64,000 bases of DNA from JBBQLG01 sp964251665 (GCA_964251665.1 CAXUKO010000021.1:37895-101894), one strand, 5' to 3'. Shown: positions 1 to 10,023, counted from the stretch's first letter. Notes: generated by a model not told the origin, from the letters alone. Numbers and translations: made by a program.

Positions 1-1401
1 CCCGGCTTCGACGTGCAGGAGTGGTCACTGGTGTCGTTTGTGTCGCGGCTGAACTACAATTACAAGGGAAAATACCTGCTGTCGGCGTCGTTCCGGCGCG
101 ATGGCTCGTCGCGGTTTGCGCCCAACACCAAGTACGGTAACTTCCCGGCGGTATCGGTCGGATGGAACGTATCGGATGAGCCGTTTCTGGCCCGGATACC
201 CCTTATTTCCAATCTGAAACTACGGGCGGGCTACGGACTGAACGGTAATTTCAACATTGGCAACTACGGCTACTTAGCCCGGACCGGCGCGACCAATTAC
301 CCCTTCAACAACGCACTGGCGAACGGAACCACCGTATCGAACATCGGCAATAATAACCTGAGCTGGGAAAAGTCGAATCAACTGGACATTGGGGCCGACC
401 TGAGTATCCTCAAGGGCCGAATTGGCTTTACCTACGACTATTTCTACAAGACCACCTCGAATATGCTGCTGAACGTGGGCGTTCCGTACGAATCGGGTTT
501 TGGCAGCATCACCGATAACGTCGGGAAATTTGAATTCCGGGGCCATGAATTTGCCATCAGTACCCAGAATCTGACTGGTAAACTGCGGTGGAGTACCGAC
601 GCCAACATCACCTTCATTCGCAACAACGTGCTTAACCTGGGTCCGTATAGCCCGGCCCTGCCCCGGAGCGATGCCAACGGCCCCAACATCACGCAGATTG
701 GCAGCCCGATTGGGTCATTCTATGGCTATAAATTCCTGGGTGTCTATAAAAATCAGGCCGATTTCGATGCCTCGCCGAAGTACCTGGGGAGTGATGCCCC
801 GTCGATGGTGGGCACGGTAAAATACGCCGATCTGAACGGCGACGGCGTGATTACGGTAGCCGACAAAACGATTATCGGCAATCCTAACCCCAAGTTTATG
901 TTCGGGATGACGAATAACCTGTCGTACGGCAATGTCGATTTCAGCGTGGTCATTGCCGGGCAATACGGCAACGACATCATGAACCGGACGCTGGAGTACA
1001 TTCAGAACTTAGACGGCGTGTTCAACGTGACCAAAGACGTGGCCCACCGCTGGAAATCGGAGCAGGACCCCGGCGACGGCATTCACCCGCGGGCGGTGGT
1101 CAGCACCGGACTGGCCCGGACCACCAACTCGCGCTGGGTAACGAGTGGCAGCTACCTGACCATCAAAAACATCACGCTGGGGTATACTGTGCCGCTGCCC
1201 GCCAACAACTACATCCGCAGCATTCGGGCCTATGGCAGTGTGCAGCAGGCCTACGTATTCACGAAATACAAAGGAGCCAACCCGGAAGTGAATGACAATG
1301 GGACCAACAATGGGATGAATGCGCTGGTGCAGGGTATCGACTACACCTCCTATCCGGTACCGCGCACCCTTAGTTTTGGGGTTAACATGAATCTGAAATG
1401 A
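1..1401 (+). CDS. SusC/RagA-type TonB-dependent receptor, C-terminal part (5' end outside window)
   Basis: The reading frame is open from base 1, so this is the last ~466 residues of a protein that usually has about 1,000. It is the outer-membrane beta-barrel that, energised by TonB, imports glycan fragments captured with its SusD partner. The sequence shows repeated amphipathic strands, barrel signatures such as LSASFRRDGSSRF and PAVSVGWNVSDEPF near the start, a DLNGDGVIT loop in the middle, and a C-terminal strand typical of SusC proteins (TLSFGVNMNLK). The signal peptide, carboxypeptidase-like domain and plug lie upstream of the window. It is followed after 35 bases by a SusD gene and then two rhamnosidase genes. 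Family assignment is secure; the substrate is inferred from the neighbours only. Confidence 0.95.
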   Translation, partial: PGFDVQEWSLVSFVSRLNYNYKGKYLLSASFRRDGSSRFAPNTKYGNFPAVSVGWNVSDEPFLARIPLISNLKLRAGYGLNGNFNIGNYGYLARTGATNYPFNNALANGTTVSNIGNNNLSWEKSNQLDIGADLSILKGRIGFTYDYFYKTTSNMLLNVGVPYESGFGSITDNVGKFEFRGHEFAISTQNLTGKLRWSTDANITFIRNNVLNLGPYSPALPRSDANGPNITQIGSPIGSFYGYKFLGVYKNQADFDASPKYLGSDAPSMVGTVKYADLNGDGVITVADKTIIGNPNPKFMFGMTNNLSYGNVDFSVVIAGQYGNDIMNRTLEYIQNLDGVFNVTKDVAHRWKSEQDPGDGIHPRAVVSTGLARTTNSRWVTSGSYLTIKNITLGYTVPLPANNYIRSIRAYGSVQQAYVFTKYKGANPEVNDNGTNNGMNALVQGIDYTSYPVPRTLSFGVNMNLK

Positions 1402-1436
1402 ACCTTCGCCCGGTTAATTCATAACGCTTTACTACC

Positions 1437-2906
1437 ATGAACACAAAATTATTCATAGCGGTGCTGGTGCTTTTTGCGGCCAGTTCATGCAGCAAATCCT
1501 TTCTGGAACTGACACCCCAGACCAGCGTTTCGGAAGCCAGTTTCTTTATCACGGAAGATGATTACACCAAAGCCGTCACGGGCGCCTACCGGCCCCTCCA
1601 GGCGTTGTATTCAGACGCGTATGTGATGGGCGAAATGCGGTCCGACAACACCTACTATCTGTTTAACACCAGCAACCGGGGCGGGCAGATTGTGGAGAAG
1701 GAGAACATCAATACGTTCACTGATGTCGCCACCAATCGCTATCCGTATAACAAATACGTCAACGACTACTCGGGCATTGCCAAAACCAATGCCGTGCTCC
1801 AGCGTATCGACGCAGCCACGATCAGCGCTGCCGCTAAAAGCAATTTAAAGGGGCAGGCGGAGTTTCTGCGAGCGTTCTATTATTTCGATCTGGTGCAGTA
1901 TTTCGGGGCGGTGCCGCTGCATCTGAAAGAAGTCGCGACGGTGGGCGACGCGGCTTTGCCCCGTTCGTCGGTGGCCGATGTCTATAAACAGATTATTGCC
2001 GATGCCACCGATGCCGCTGCGTTGCTGCCTGCTGCTCAGACCGTAAAAGGGCAGGCCACGCAGGGTGCCGCCAAAATGTTGCTGGGCTACGTCTACATGA
2101 CGCTGAAACAGTATCCCGATGCCGAAAAAGTCTTGAAAGACGTAACCGGCCTGGGCTACAGCCTGCTGCCCAACTACGCGGATGTGTTCGATCCGGCTAA
2201 CAAAAACAGCGTTGAGTCGGTCTTCGAGGTGCAGTATCTTCAGGGAACGCAGGGCCTGCAAAGTAACTTCGCGTATCAGTTTGCGCCGGGGGTGACTGAT
2301 ACCAAAACCATTACCGGCGTGTCGGGCAACAGCCAGAATCTGGGCGACTGGAATATTCCCACCGCCGATTTGATTGCGGCCTACGAACCCGGTGATAAAC
2401 GCAAAGCAGCTTCTATTGCCACGGGCTACACCACGCCGACGGGTGTGTTTGTGGCGCAGCCCTTCGTAATCAAATACCTGCATCCACACGCCCAGTTCAA
2501 TAACACAAACGATGACTGGCCCGTGTATCGCTACGCCGATGCGCTGTTGCTGCTGGCCGAATGCCTGAACGAAGAGGCCAAATCGGGTGAGGCCATTCCG
2601 CTGCTGAATCAGGTGCGGACGCGGGCCGGGCTGGCCGCGACAACGGCAACCACACAAACGGCCCTGCGCGATGCCCTCGCCAAAGAGCGCCGGGTCGAAC
2701 TGGCCTTCGAGAATCACCGCTGGCTCGATCTGGTCCGCACCGGTCAGGCCATTCCGGTGCTGACCGCCTACGGAGCGAAGCAGCAGGCCATCCGGCCCTA
2801 TCTGACCCCGGGTGTGTATACCATAACGGAAAACCGGCTAATCTTTCCTATTCCACAGAATGAGCTGTTAATCAATAAATTACTGACGCAAAATCCGGGA
2901 TATTGA
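1437..2906 (+). CDS. SusD/RagB family surface glycan-binding lipoprotein
   Basis: A 489-residue lipoprotein. Its signal peptide ends in the lipobox FAASSC (lipid-anchored Cys at residue 18), followed by the classic SusD start SKSFLELTPQ. It has the TPR-like helical repeats of the family, including GQAEFLRAFYYFDLVQYFG, and the C-terminal hallmarks RYADALLLLAECLNE, RTRAGL and KERRVELAFENHRWLDLVRTG. SusD proteins form the lid on the SusC barrel and bind oligosaccharides at the cell surface. It lies 35 bases after the SusC gene and is probably co-transcribed. A hairpin follows the stop codon. The particular glycan is not visible in the protein itself. Confidence 0.96.
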   Translation: MNTKLFIAVLVLFAASSCSKSFLELTPQTSVSEASFFITEDDYTKAVTGAYRPLQALYSDAYVMGEMRSDNTYYLFNTSNRGGQIVEKENINTFTDVATNRYPYNKYVNDYSGIAKTNAVLQRIDAATISAAAKSNLKGQAEFLRAFYYFDLVQYFGAVPLHLKEVATVGDAALPRSSVADVYKQIIADATDAAALLPAAQTVKGQATQGAAKMLLGYVYMTLKQYPDAEKVLKDVTGLGYSLLPNYADVFDPANKNSVESVFEVQYLQGTQGLQSNFAYQFAPGVTDTKTITGVSGNSQNLGDWNIPTADLIAAYEPGDKRKAASIATGYTTPTGVFVAQPFVIKYLHPHAQFNNTNDDWPVYRYADALLLLAECLNEEAKSGEAIPLLNQVRTRAGLAATTATTQTALRDALAKERRVELAFENHRWLDLVRTGQAIPVLTAYGAKQQAIRPYLTPGVYTITENRLIFPIPQNELLINKLLTQNPGY

Positions 2907-2918
2907 TAAAGCAGCCAT

Positions 2919-2975
2919 GCACTGGTTATGGGGTATCATCACGATTAACGATGATTGACAACCCATGACCAGTGC
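2919..2975 (+). terminator. Hairpin after susD (attenuator or terminator-like)
   Basis: Two 14-base arms (2919-2932 and 2962-2975) pair with one mismatch, and ATCATC/GATGAT inside can form an inner stem. There is no T tract, so it may stabilise the SusCD mRNA 3' end or reduce read-through into the glycosidase gene rather than act as a strong terminator. Confidence 0.5.
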
Positions 2976-3003
2976 CTAACCGCTCTTAAAGTTCACACAC
3001 AGC

Positions 3004-5514
3004 ATGACCCACAGACGTACGCCCTGCATTGCCCTTATCCTGCTGAGTACGGTAGCGTATCCCTTGGTAGCGCAGCCGGTGCCTGAACCGCCCCGCGATC
3101 TGTCGCTGGAGGCTGTGTTTCGCCATCCGCCCGAAGCGGCCAAACCGGGCGTATTGTGGATGTGGATGGGCGCAAACATGAGCAAGGCAGGCATTACAAA
3201 GGATCTGGAAGCCCTGAAAAAAGAGGGCTTCAACCGCACGACGATGTTCAGTCTGGCCGATGTGACAACGCCCTGGGCCTGCGACATTGGCAAAAGCCCC
3301 ACGCCCGACCTTATCGCCTGGACCGAACCCTGGTGGCAACTGGTGCGCCATGCCGCCGAAGAGTCGAAGCGGCTGGGTATGGATTTCGGGATGTTTAACG
3401 GGCCCGGTTACGAATCCAGTGGTGGTGTCTGGATTACGCCGTAACTGTCCATGCAGGAAATTTGCTGGTCGCAGACGAAGGTTACGGGTCCTTCAAAAAC
3501 ACCCCTTGCGCTGGCCCGGCCAACGGTAAACCCCCGGGGCCACACGCCCTATCCGGTCTACAACCCGAACACCGGCCTGGTGGAGAAACCCGAAATTGCA
3601 GCCCGGAAAACGTATTATAAAGACATTGCCGTACTGGCCCTGCCCGCTGCCGGGCCGGTTACTACGGCTGATGCCATTGACCTGACGGGCCGGATGCAGC
3701 CCAATGGACAACTGGATTGGGATGCTCCCGCTGGTGACTGGATCATTTATCGCTTTGGCCACACCACCACCGGAACGCTGATTCAGCCCGCCCAGTGGAA
3801 AGCGGCCGGGCTGGAGTGCGATAAAATGAGTCAGCAGGCCGTCGATTTTCACATCGATCACGTCATCGGCGAAATCCAGAAACACCTCGGCGACCTGATT
3901 GGTACCGGTTTTACGCATGTCCATTTCGACAGCTACGAAGCGGGCACGCCAAGCTGGACCCCAACCATGCGCGACGAATTCAGGGGCCGCCGGGGCTATG
4001 ACCCCCTGCCCTGGCTGGTGTCGTTTGCCGGTCGGCGGATGGGTAGTCAGGCCGATTCAGGTAAATTCAGGCAGGATTTTGAGGCCACTATCAAAGACCT
4101 CCACCGGGATATTTATTTCACGACGCTTTCCAAAAAGCTGAAGGCGGCTCACCTGACGTTTTTGAGTGAACCCTACGGTGGCCCCTGGCGGCAGGATGAG
4201 GTCATGCCGCTGGTGCATAACGTGATGACCGAGTTCTGGACGCATGGCGGCCGGTACGACCCCTACGAACTGGACCCAACGGTGGCCGCTCTGCGAAAAT
4301 CGGGTCAGAATATTGTGGAAGCCGAGGCCTTTACGGGCGATGCCAAAGACAGTCAGTGGAGCGAAACTCCAGCCTGGCTCAAACCCATCGGCGATGCGGC
4401 TTTCTGCGCCGGGGTCAACCGGATGGTCCTCCACCGGTTTGTGCAGCAACCCTGGGATGACCGGTACAAACCCGGCGCCACCATGGGCCGGTGGGGCACC
4501 CATTTCGACCGTACCCAAACCTGGTGGGAGCCCGGCAAAGCACTGGTCGCGTACTGGCAGCGCTGTCAGGCCCTGCTGCAATGGGGGCGCATTGCCGAAC
4601 CCGCAGCCAACGATTTCAGCGTGGCTGCGACCAGCGGTAAGGTGGTGATCAGGCAGATTCACCGCCACAAGGACACAACCGATCTGTATTTCGTGGCCAA
4701 TACGGCCCGTACGGCCGGCTCAGCCACCTGTCTGTTTAAAGTAACGGGCAGGCAGCCCGAACTATGGGACCCGGTCACGGGAAGCAGGCGGCCATTGACG
4801 CGGTATGAGCAGGCAAATGGCGTGACCGCGATCCCGCTTGAGTTCGCCGAAGCGCAGAGTTTCTTTGTCATCTTCCGAAATCCGATAACAACATCAGCCG
4901 CACCCAAAGCCAATTTCGCGGGCCTCAGGGAAGTCACCCAGCTTACCGGTGCCTGGCAGGTTCAATTTGATCCTCTCTGGGGTGGCCCGGCGAAACCGGT
5001 ACCGTTTGCTACTCTTGAGGACTGGACAACCCGTTCCGAAGCGGGCATCAAATATTTCAGCGGCACGGCCATCTACCGGCAATCGTTTGCTATGACCCCG
5101 GCGCAACTCGCTGCTAAGGGCGGGGATACCTACCTCGATTTAGGGGTTGTCAACCACATCGCCCGGGTAAGGCTTAACAACAAAGATCTCGGCGTTGTCT
5201 GGACGGCCCCGTGGCGCGTCCTGATTCCGAAGGGCCTGCTCAGGGCAACAGGCAATCAGATCGTTGTAGACGTCACGAACGTCTGGGCAAATCGGTTGAT
5301 TGGCGACGAACAGGAACCCGCCGATCAGGAATGGCTGCCGGGCCATCTGGACAAGAACAGTGGTTATCTGAAAGAATTTCCGGACTGGTTTCTGACCCGG
5401 CAGCCCCGCCCATCTAAGGGGCGGTACTGCTTCACCACCTGGAATTACTTCACGAAGGACTCTCCACTGGTACCGTCCGGCCTGTTAGGCCCGGTGCGGA
5501 TTATGAGCGAATGA
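3004..5514 (+). pseudogene. GH106-like glycoside hydrolase (alpha-L-rhamnosidase) with one in-frame stop codon
   Basis: Both halves are in one reading frame, interrupted only by TAA at 3442-3444. The first half (147 codons) has a signal peptide ending near VAQPVPEPP, then GVLWMWMGANMSKAGI and MFNGPGYESSGG, ending WITP. The second half resumes LSMQE and runs 687 residues through a (beta/alpha)8-like region (FTHVHFDSYEAG) and a GH2-type sugar-binding domain (RLNNKDLGVVWTAPWR) to FTKDSPLVPSGLLGPVRI. In GH106-type proteins WITP is normally followed by a Glu-Leu-Ser run, so GAA to TAA (one G-to-T change) explains the break. The family removes terminal rhamnose from pectin or other polysaccharides. 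It may be a real null allele or a sequencing error. The exact GH family is from remembered motifs, and at 836 codons it is shorter than many GH106 members. Confidence 0.82.
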
Positions 5515-5579
5515 TGAGATGAAATGCATGGACGTTGTTTCGCTGTGTAACAACGCCAATAAACTATAAACCTGTCACT

Positions 5580-8390
5580 ATGCGATTCTTATTCACCCTG
5601 TTAATCGTAACAGGATTTGCTTCCGCGACTATCGCTCAATCGGTAACGCCTGTTGTCCTGCGCTGCGAATACGTCGAGAACCCGCTGGGCATCGAATCGC
5701 CCCGCCCCCGGCTGAGCTGGCAACTGCAATCGAAGCAGCGCAGCCAGCGGCAAACGGCTTACCGGGTGCTGGTTGCCGACTCGCCGGAAAAACTTCAGAA
5801 CGAGCAGGGTACTTGCTGGGACTCGGGTAAACAAACCACCGACCAGTCTCTGCTGGTGCCGTATGGCGGCAACCCCCTGACAGCAGCCAGGCAGTATTTC
5901 TGGAAAGTAAAGGTTTGGGACAACGCCGGTCGGGCATCGGCCTGGAGCCCGGTGGCCTACTGGCGGATGGGCCTGCCAACCGCTGCCGACTGGGGACAGG
6001 CGCAGTGGATTGCCCTGGAAAGAATGGACACCGCAAAACGGATTGTTCCCGCCGTTGAGTTTGGCAACACCCTGGCCGATCAGCACAGTCGGCCTGATCT
6101 GGTGACGGCTAAAAATGCCTTGCCCCAGTTCAGAAAAGAAGTCAGGGTGCAGAAACCGGTGAAGCGGGCAACGGCATTTATTTCGGGCCTGGGTCAGTTC
6201 GAACTATTTCTGAATGGGGAGAAAGTCGGCGATCATGTTCTCGACCCCGGCTGGACCCAATACGATCAGGTAGCGCAGTACGTCACCTTCGATATGACCG
6301 GCCAGCTAAAAAACGGGGTCAATACAATTGGGGTCATGCTGGGCAACGGGTTTTATAACATTCCCAACGAGCGCTACAAAAAGATGGTACTGACTTACGG
6401 CTACCCTATGTTCATCGCCAGCATTCGGCTTGAGTACACCGACGGCAGCGCGGAAACTGTATCCAGCGATCAGACCTGGAAAGTGACCCAAAGCCCGATT
6501 ACGTTCAGCAGCGTGTACGGCGGGGAAGACTACGACGCCATGCAGGAACAGACCGGCTGGATGAAGACTGGTTTCGACGACCGCCCGTGGAAATCACCGC
6601 TGGTGGTGCAGAACACCCTTCGCCTGTCGGCGCAGGAGCAGGAACCGATTAAAGTACACGAGACATTCACGGCGAAACAGGCAATAAGCCCCAAAAAGGG
6701 CGTTTGGGTCTATGATCTGGGCCAGAACTTTTCGGGTCTTCCGCAGCTGACCGTGATGGGGAAACGCGGAGCAAGCGTAAAACTCACTCCCGCTGAACTC
6801 CTCACCGACAGCAGTTTAGCCGATCAGCGAGCGGTGGGGCCGGTTGTTTTCTTCACCTACACGCTACGCGGCACCGGCCTGCGCGGCACCGGCCCGGAAA
6901 CATGGCATCCGCAATTCACCTACTACGGTTTCCGCTACGTGCAGGTAGAGGGAGCCGTACCCGCTGGCGAGCCCAACCCCGACAACCTGCCCGTTATTCA
7001 GGAAATCAACGGGTTGCACACGCGCAATGCGGCCCGCCGGGTGGGATCGTTTACCAGTTCCAGCCCGCTTTTTAACCGCATTGATACGCTCATCGACTGG
7101 GGGATAAGAAGCAACATGGCCAGCGTTTTAACGGACTGCCCGCATCGCGAAAAACTGGGCTGGCTTGAACAGACACACCTGATGGGCGGCTCGATGCGCT
7201 ACAACTACGACATCGCCCGTTTCTACGCCAAAACAGTCCACGATATGCAGACGGCTCAGACACCGGAGGGCCTGATTCCCAGCATCGCACCCGAATATCC
7301 CCGGTTCCGGGGCGGTTTCCGCGATTCGCCCGAGTGGGGCAGCGCGGCCGTCATTCTGCCCTGGCACCTCTACCACTGGTATGGCGACCGGCAACTGCTC
7401 ACGGAGAGCTACCCGATGATGCAGAAGTATGTTGCCTACCTCGGCAGCAAAGCCAAAGACAACATCCTCACGCACGGCCTCGGCGACTGGTACGACCTCG
7501 GCCCCAAACCGCTCGGCGTGTCGCAGCTAACCCCCAAAGGCATTACCGCCACGGCTACCTACTATTACGACCTGACCATTATGGCCCAAACCGCCCGGCT
7601 CCTTGGCCAAACCGCCGAAGCGAAGCAATACGACCAACTCGCGGCTACGGTAAAACAGGCTTTTAACGCCAGATATTACGATCCAAAAACGGCGCAGTAC
7701 GGTACCGGTAGTCAGACGGCCAATGCAATGGCCCTGTACATGAACCTGGTAGAACCGCAGAACCGGGCGGCCGTATCGGCGAACCTGGTGGCAGACATCA
7801 AAGCCCGCAACAACAGCCTGACCGCAGGCGATGTCGGGTATCGTTACCTGCTGCTGGCACTGGGGCAGGCGGGTGCGTCGGAGGTGATTTTCGACATGAA
7901 CAGCCGGACCGACGTACCCGGCTACGGCTATCAGCTGGCTAAGGGCGCTACCGCCCTGACCGAATCGTGGCAGGCCAACCCCGACGCGTCCAATAACCAC
8001 CTGATGCTGGGGCATCTGATGGAGTGGTTCTACTCTGAACTGGCTGGTATTCAGGAAGCGGCTTCGTCGGTAGCGGGTAAAGAAATGGTCATTTATCCCA
8101 AATTAGTGGGCGATATTACGACCGTCGACGCCAGTTATGAATCACCGTATGGCCTGGTTGGCAGCCACTGGAAACGCGACGGTTCCCACACCGAACTAAC
8201 CGTGACGATACCGGTCAATACAACCGCGACGGTGTATGTTCCCGCCAATGATCCGGCTTCGGTAACGGAAAGCGGCACACCGGTCAGTCAGCAGAAAGGC
8301 CTTCAGTTCGTTCGCCGGGAGAAAGGCTATGCTGTTTTCAACGTGGGCTCAGGAACATACCAGTTCAGTTCGCCGTCGGCACCACGCTGA
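5580..8390 (+). CDS. GH78-type alpha-L-rhamnosidase
   Basis: A 936-residue secreted enzyme expected to release alpha-L-rhamnose from glycans in the periplasm. The ATG at 5580 is preferred over upstream in-frame starts because it gives a clean signal peptide (MRFLFTLLIVTGFASATIAQ). Next come the N-terminal Ig-like and rhamnosidase N domains (CEYVENPLGIESPRPRLSWQ, then FISGLGQFELFLNGEKVGD). The (alpha/alpha)6 catalytic domain carries the acidic motif DCPHREKLGW at about residue 519 and the probable base motif ALTESWQ near residue 792. A C-terminal beta domain follows. Length is normal for the family. It starts about 65 bases after the interrupted GH106-like gene and is probably in the same PUL operon. 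A short in-frame tandem duplication lies at about 6864-6894. Confidence 0.94.
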   Translation: MRFLFTLLIVTGFASATIAQSVTPVVLRCEYVENPLGIESPRPRLSWQLQSKQRSQRQTAYRVLVADSPEKLQNEQGTCWDSGKQTTDQSLLVPYGGNPLTAARQYFWKVKVWDNAGRASAWSPVAYWRMGLPTAADWGQAQWIALERMDTAKRIVPAVEFGNTLADQHSRPDLVTAKNALPQFRKEVRVQKPVKRATAFISGLGQFELFLNGEKVGDHVLDPGWTQYDQVAQYVTFDMTGQLKNGVNTIGVMLGNGFYNIPNERYKKMVLTYGYPMFIASIRLEYTDGSAETVSSDQTWKVTQSPITFSSVYGGEDYDAMQEQTGWMKTGFDDRPWKSPLVVQNTLRLSAQEQEPIKVHETFTAKQAISPKKGVWVYDLGQNFSGLPQLTVMGKRGASVKLTPAELLTDSSLADQRAVGPVVFFTYTLRGTGLRGTGPETWHPQFTYYGFRYVQVEGAVPAGEPNPDNLPVIQEINGLHTRNAARRVGSFTSSSPLFNRIDTLIDWGIRSNMASVLTDCPHREKLGWLEQTHLMGGSMRYNYDIARFYAKTVHDMQTAQTPEGLIPSIAPEYPRFRGGFRDSPEWGSAAVILPWHLYHWYGDRQLLTESYPMMQKYVAYLGSKAKDNILTHGLGDWYDLGPKPLGVSQLTPKGITATATYYYDLTIMAQTARLLGQTAEAKQYDQLAATVKQAFNARYYDPKTAQYGTGSQTANAMALYMNLVEPQNRAAVSANLVADIKARNNSLTAGDVGYRYLLLALGQAGASEVIFDMNSRTDVPGYGYQLAKGATALTESWQANPDASNNHLMLGHLMEWFYSELAGIQEAASSVAGKEMVIYPKLVGDITTVDASYESPYGLVGSHWKRDGSHTELTVTIPVNTTATVYVPANDPASVTESGTPVSQQKGLQFVRREKGYAVFNVGSGTYQFSSPSAPR

Positions 8391-8428
8391 AATCGCCAAC
8401 GGGTCCGGTTTCCAGCCGCAGCACTACC

Positions 8429-8689
8429 CTATGCCCTGCATTTTTTGTTAACCGGTGGCTGGCTCCGCTCGATCACCTGGCGCACGGCCCGCGCAAAAGC
8501 GGCTTTATCAGAACTCCGGTACTGGTCGGCCTGCCGGGCTTTAGAGGGCGGACTGAAGGTGAGACTGGTCCGTTGGCAGGCACCCCAAAGTTCGGGGTTA
8601 AGCTTGATCCGGTGTCGGCGCAGGGGCGTATCGACACCAAACCACAGACTGATAATATTACTGACAGTAGGCTTTATGGACGTACTCAT
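8429..8689 (-). CDS. Small hypothetical protein
   Basis: An 86-residue basic ORF with an ATG start, on the strand opposite the rhamnosidase gene and in the same direction as the next gene. It is soluble, with no signal peptide or membrane segment. The C-terminal half (DKAAFARAVRQVIERS) could form a helix. I do not recognise the family. A + strand ORF also covers this stretch, so coding status is uncertain; the minus ORF is preferred because its composition looks more protein-like and it fits the direction of the flanking minus-strand genes. Confidence 0.35.
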   Translation of the reverse strand: MSTSIKPTVSNIISLWFGVDTPLRRHRIKLNPELWGACQRTSLTFSPPSKARQADQYRSSDKAAFARAVRQVIERSQPPVNKKCRA

Positions 8690-8733
8690 GACTGAACTGG
8701 TTATGAGGTGGGAAACTATTCAGGGCGGAGAAT

Positions 8734-9141
8734 TTAGTTGACAGCAACCAGGCGGCTGCTCTCGACGGGTTGCTGAGTGGCCAGCGTCAGGGCATGGGTA
8801 GTGGTCTCGGCCCCGTTGGTGATCACTACCTGATAAGCACCGTCGGGCAAACCACTCAGGTCGAGCCGCAGCCGGGCTGCCTGTTGATCTTTGCCGATCC
8901 GTTGGGCAAAGCACTCTTTACCCGCACTGTTAGTCAGCCGGATCACGACGGCCCCGCCGGTTTCTTTGTCTAAAGCGATGTTGAGTTTACCCCCGGCGGT
9001 TGTGTAGATGCTGGTCTTGTAGGCGGCTGTCACCGCCGGGCGGGTTGGCCGGTCAGTCGACGGAGTGGCAGCCAGTGAGGTAGTGACGGTAACTAAGCTG
9101 AACGAAAGGGCAACGAGCAGGGGTTGAATGAGCGTTTTCAT
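8734..9141 (-). CDS. Small secreted beta-domain protein, resembles a T9SS C-terminal-type domain
   Basis: A 135-residue protein with a clear signal peptide (MKTLIQPLLVALSFSLVTVT, cleaved near SLAATPST). The mature part is a single predicted beta-sandwich: KLNIALDKETGGAVVIRLTN, then LRLDLSGLPDGAYQVVI and a final TTHALTL strand. The pattern L-x-G-L-x-x-G-x-Y-x-V near the end is like the Por secretion C-terminal domains and DUF3244-like proteins of Bacteroidota, but here it stands alone without an enzyme. A structural or envelope role is possible; no catalytic motif is visible. It ends close to the small ORF at 8429-8689 and may share a transcript with it. Confidence 0.75.
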   Translation of the reverse strand: MKTLIQPLLVALSFSLVTVTTSLAATPSTDRPTRPAVTAAYKTSIYTTAGGKLNIALDKETGGAVVIRLTNSAGKECFAQRIGKDQQAARLRLDLSGLPDGAYQVVITNGAETTTHALTLATQQPVESSRLVAVN

Positions 9142-9158
9142 GATCTATAAGGTGTTAG

Positions 9159-9341
9159 AAAGTTTGTAGTTGGTTATCCGGTTTGGATAGGTCAAAGGTC
9201 GGGCACGCAGCCGGGCCGGGCTATCACAAATGGGTCAATGACTACCACTTTTGGGACTATGACGAACCCCGTACTGTTCCGACCCGGCAGCCCCGCTCTA
9301 ATCGGACAGGTACACAGAGGCTGCCCGCGCCAGCTAATTGA
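9159..9341 (+). other. Possible coding remnant, stop-to-stop frame without a start codon
   Basis: Between two divergent stretches a + strand frame reads a protein-like sequence (YHKWVNDYHFWDYDEP, then PTRQPRSNRTG) up to a TGA near 9342. There is no ATG and a stop lies just upstream, so it cannot be a whole gene. It may be the tail of a lost gene or a chance frame; I do not recognise it. Confidence 0.2.
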
Positions 9342-9351
9342 CTGGGTACGG

Positions 9352-10023
9352 TCATAGACCACTCGTTCCGGTTGGTGTAAAAACCGCCCCGGAAGCGTCC
9401 CCGAAAGACTCCTCTGCGCGGAACTGGATCGTCCAGCCACCCACTGCCGCCGGTACTTCCGAGAACAGCCATGGCCGACCCGTTTGAGCCAGAATCAGCA
9501 GGCCGTAGTCGTCACCAACGGCATTGAAACCAGCCTGCGGGCTGCATTTGGCAAACTGCGGCAGTCCGTACTGCCCTTTCAGCCAGGCCGTTGTAGCCGT
9601 AACATTATCGGTCGCGATGCCAACTTCGCTGATTCCCTGGATGTAGCCGCCGACCGACTCGGCATAGCCCGCATCCCGGCGTTCGATGAACTCCACGATA
9701 TTGCCGTCGGGATCGCGGAAGTAGCTGGCCAGGGCTTTCCAGTTCGGAAAATGAGCAATTCGCTGTCCCGACAAACCGGTATCGAGGTAAGGCACGTCGA
9801 ACCAAAGCTGGTACTGTTCCAGGGTATAGAGCGGCACATTGAAAGCAAAATGGCCGGGGGCCGTTGGTTCGTCCGTTTGCCGGAGTACCAGTTCCGTCCA
9901 CCCCGCCTGAAAGGCAGCGTTTCGGTCTGTGCTGGTCAGCAGCGCCAGCCCCAGTTTACGGGCATAAAACGCTTGTAAAGCGGGCAGGTTATTGGTCGGG
10001 AGTTCGAGTCGGGTAATACGCAT
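9352..10023 (-). CDS. VOC-family (glyoxalase/dioxygenase fold) protein
   Basis: A 223-residue protein made of two vicinal-oxygen-chelate modules. The first (residues 1 to about 115) begins MRITRLELPTNNLPALQAFY, the usual start of a VOC repeat, and ends FRDPDGNIVEFIERR, which carries the typical C-terminal metal-ligand glutamate. The second begins GISEVGIATDNVTATTAW and includes GDDYGLLILAQTGRPW. VOC proteins are usually small metal-dependent enzymes or resistance/binding proteins; the sequence alone does not give the substrate. The end is slightly irregular (AVFTPTGTSGL), so a changed C-terminus is possible. It is an isolated minus-strand gene. Confidence 0.85.
   Translation of the reverse strand: MRITRLELPTNNLPALQAFYARKLGLALLTSTDRNAAFQAGWTELVLRQTDEPTAPGHFAFNVPLYTLEQYQLWFDVPYLDTGLSGQRIAHFPNWKALASYFRDPDGNIVEFIERRDAGYAESVGGYIQGISEVGIATDNVTATTAWLKGQYGLPQFAKCSPQAGFNAVGDDYGLLILAQTGRPWLFSEVPAAVGGWTIQFRAEESFGDASGAVFTPTGTSGL

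Noticed and set aside
1845..2717. 290-codon minus-strand ORF opposite susD
   Set aside because: Antisense shadow of a secure SusD gene; composition is not protein-like.
3451..5514. The second half of the GH106-like gene as an independent gene
   Set aside because: It is in the same frame as 3004-3444, separated by one stop, and lacks a signal peptide and the family N-terminus.
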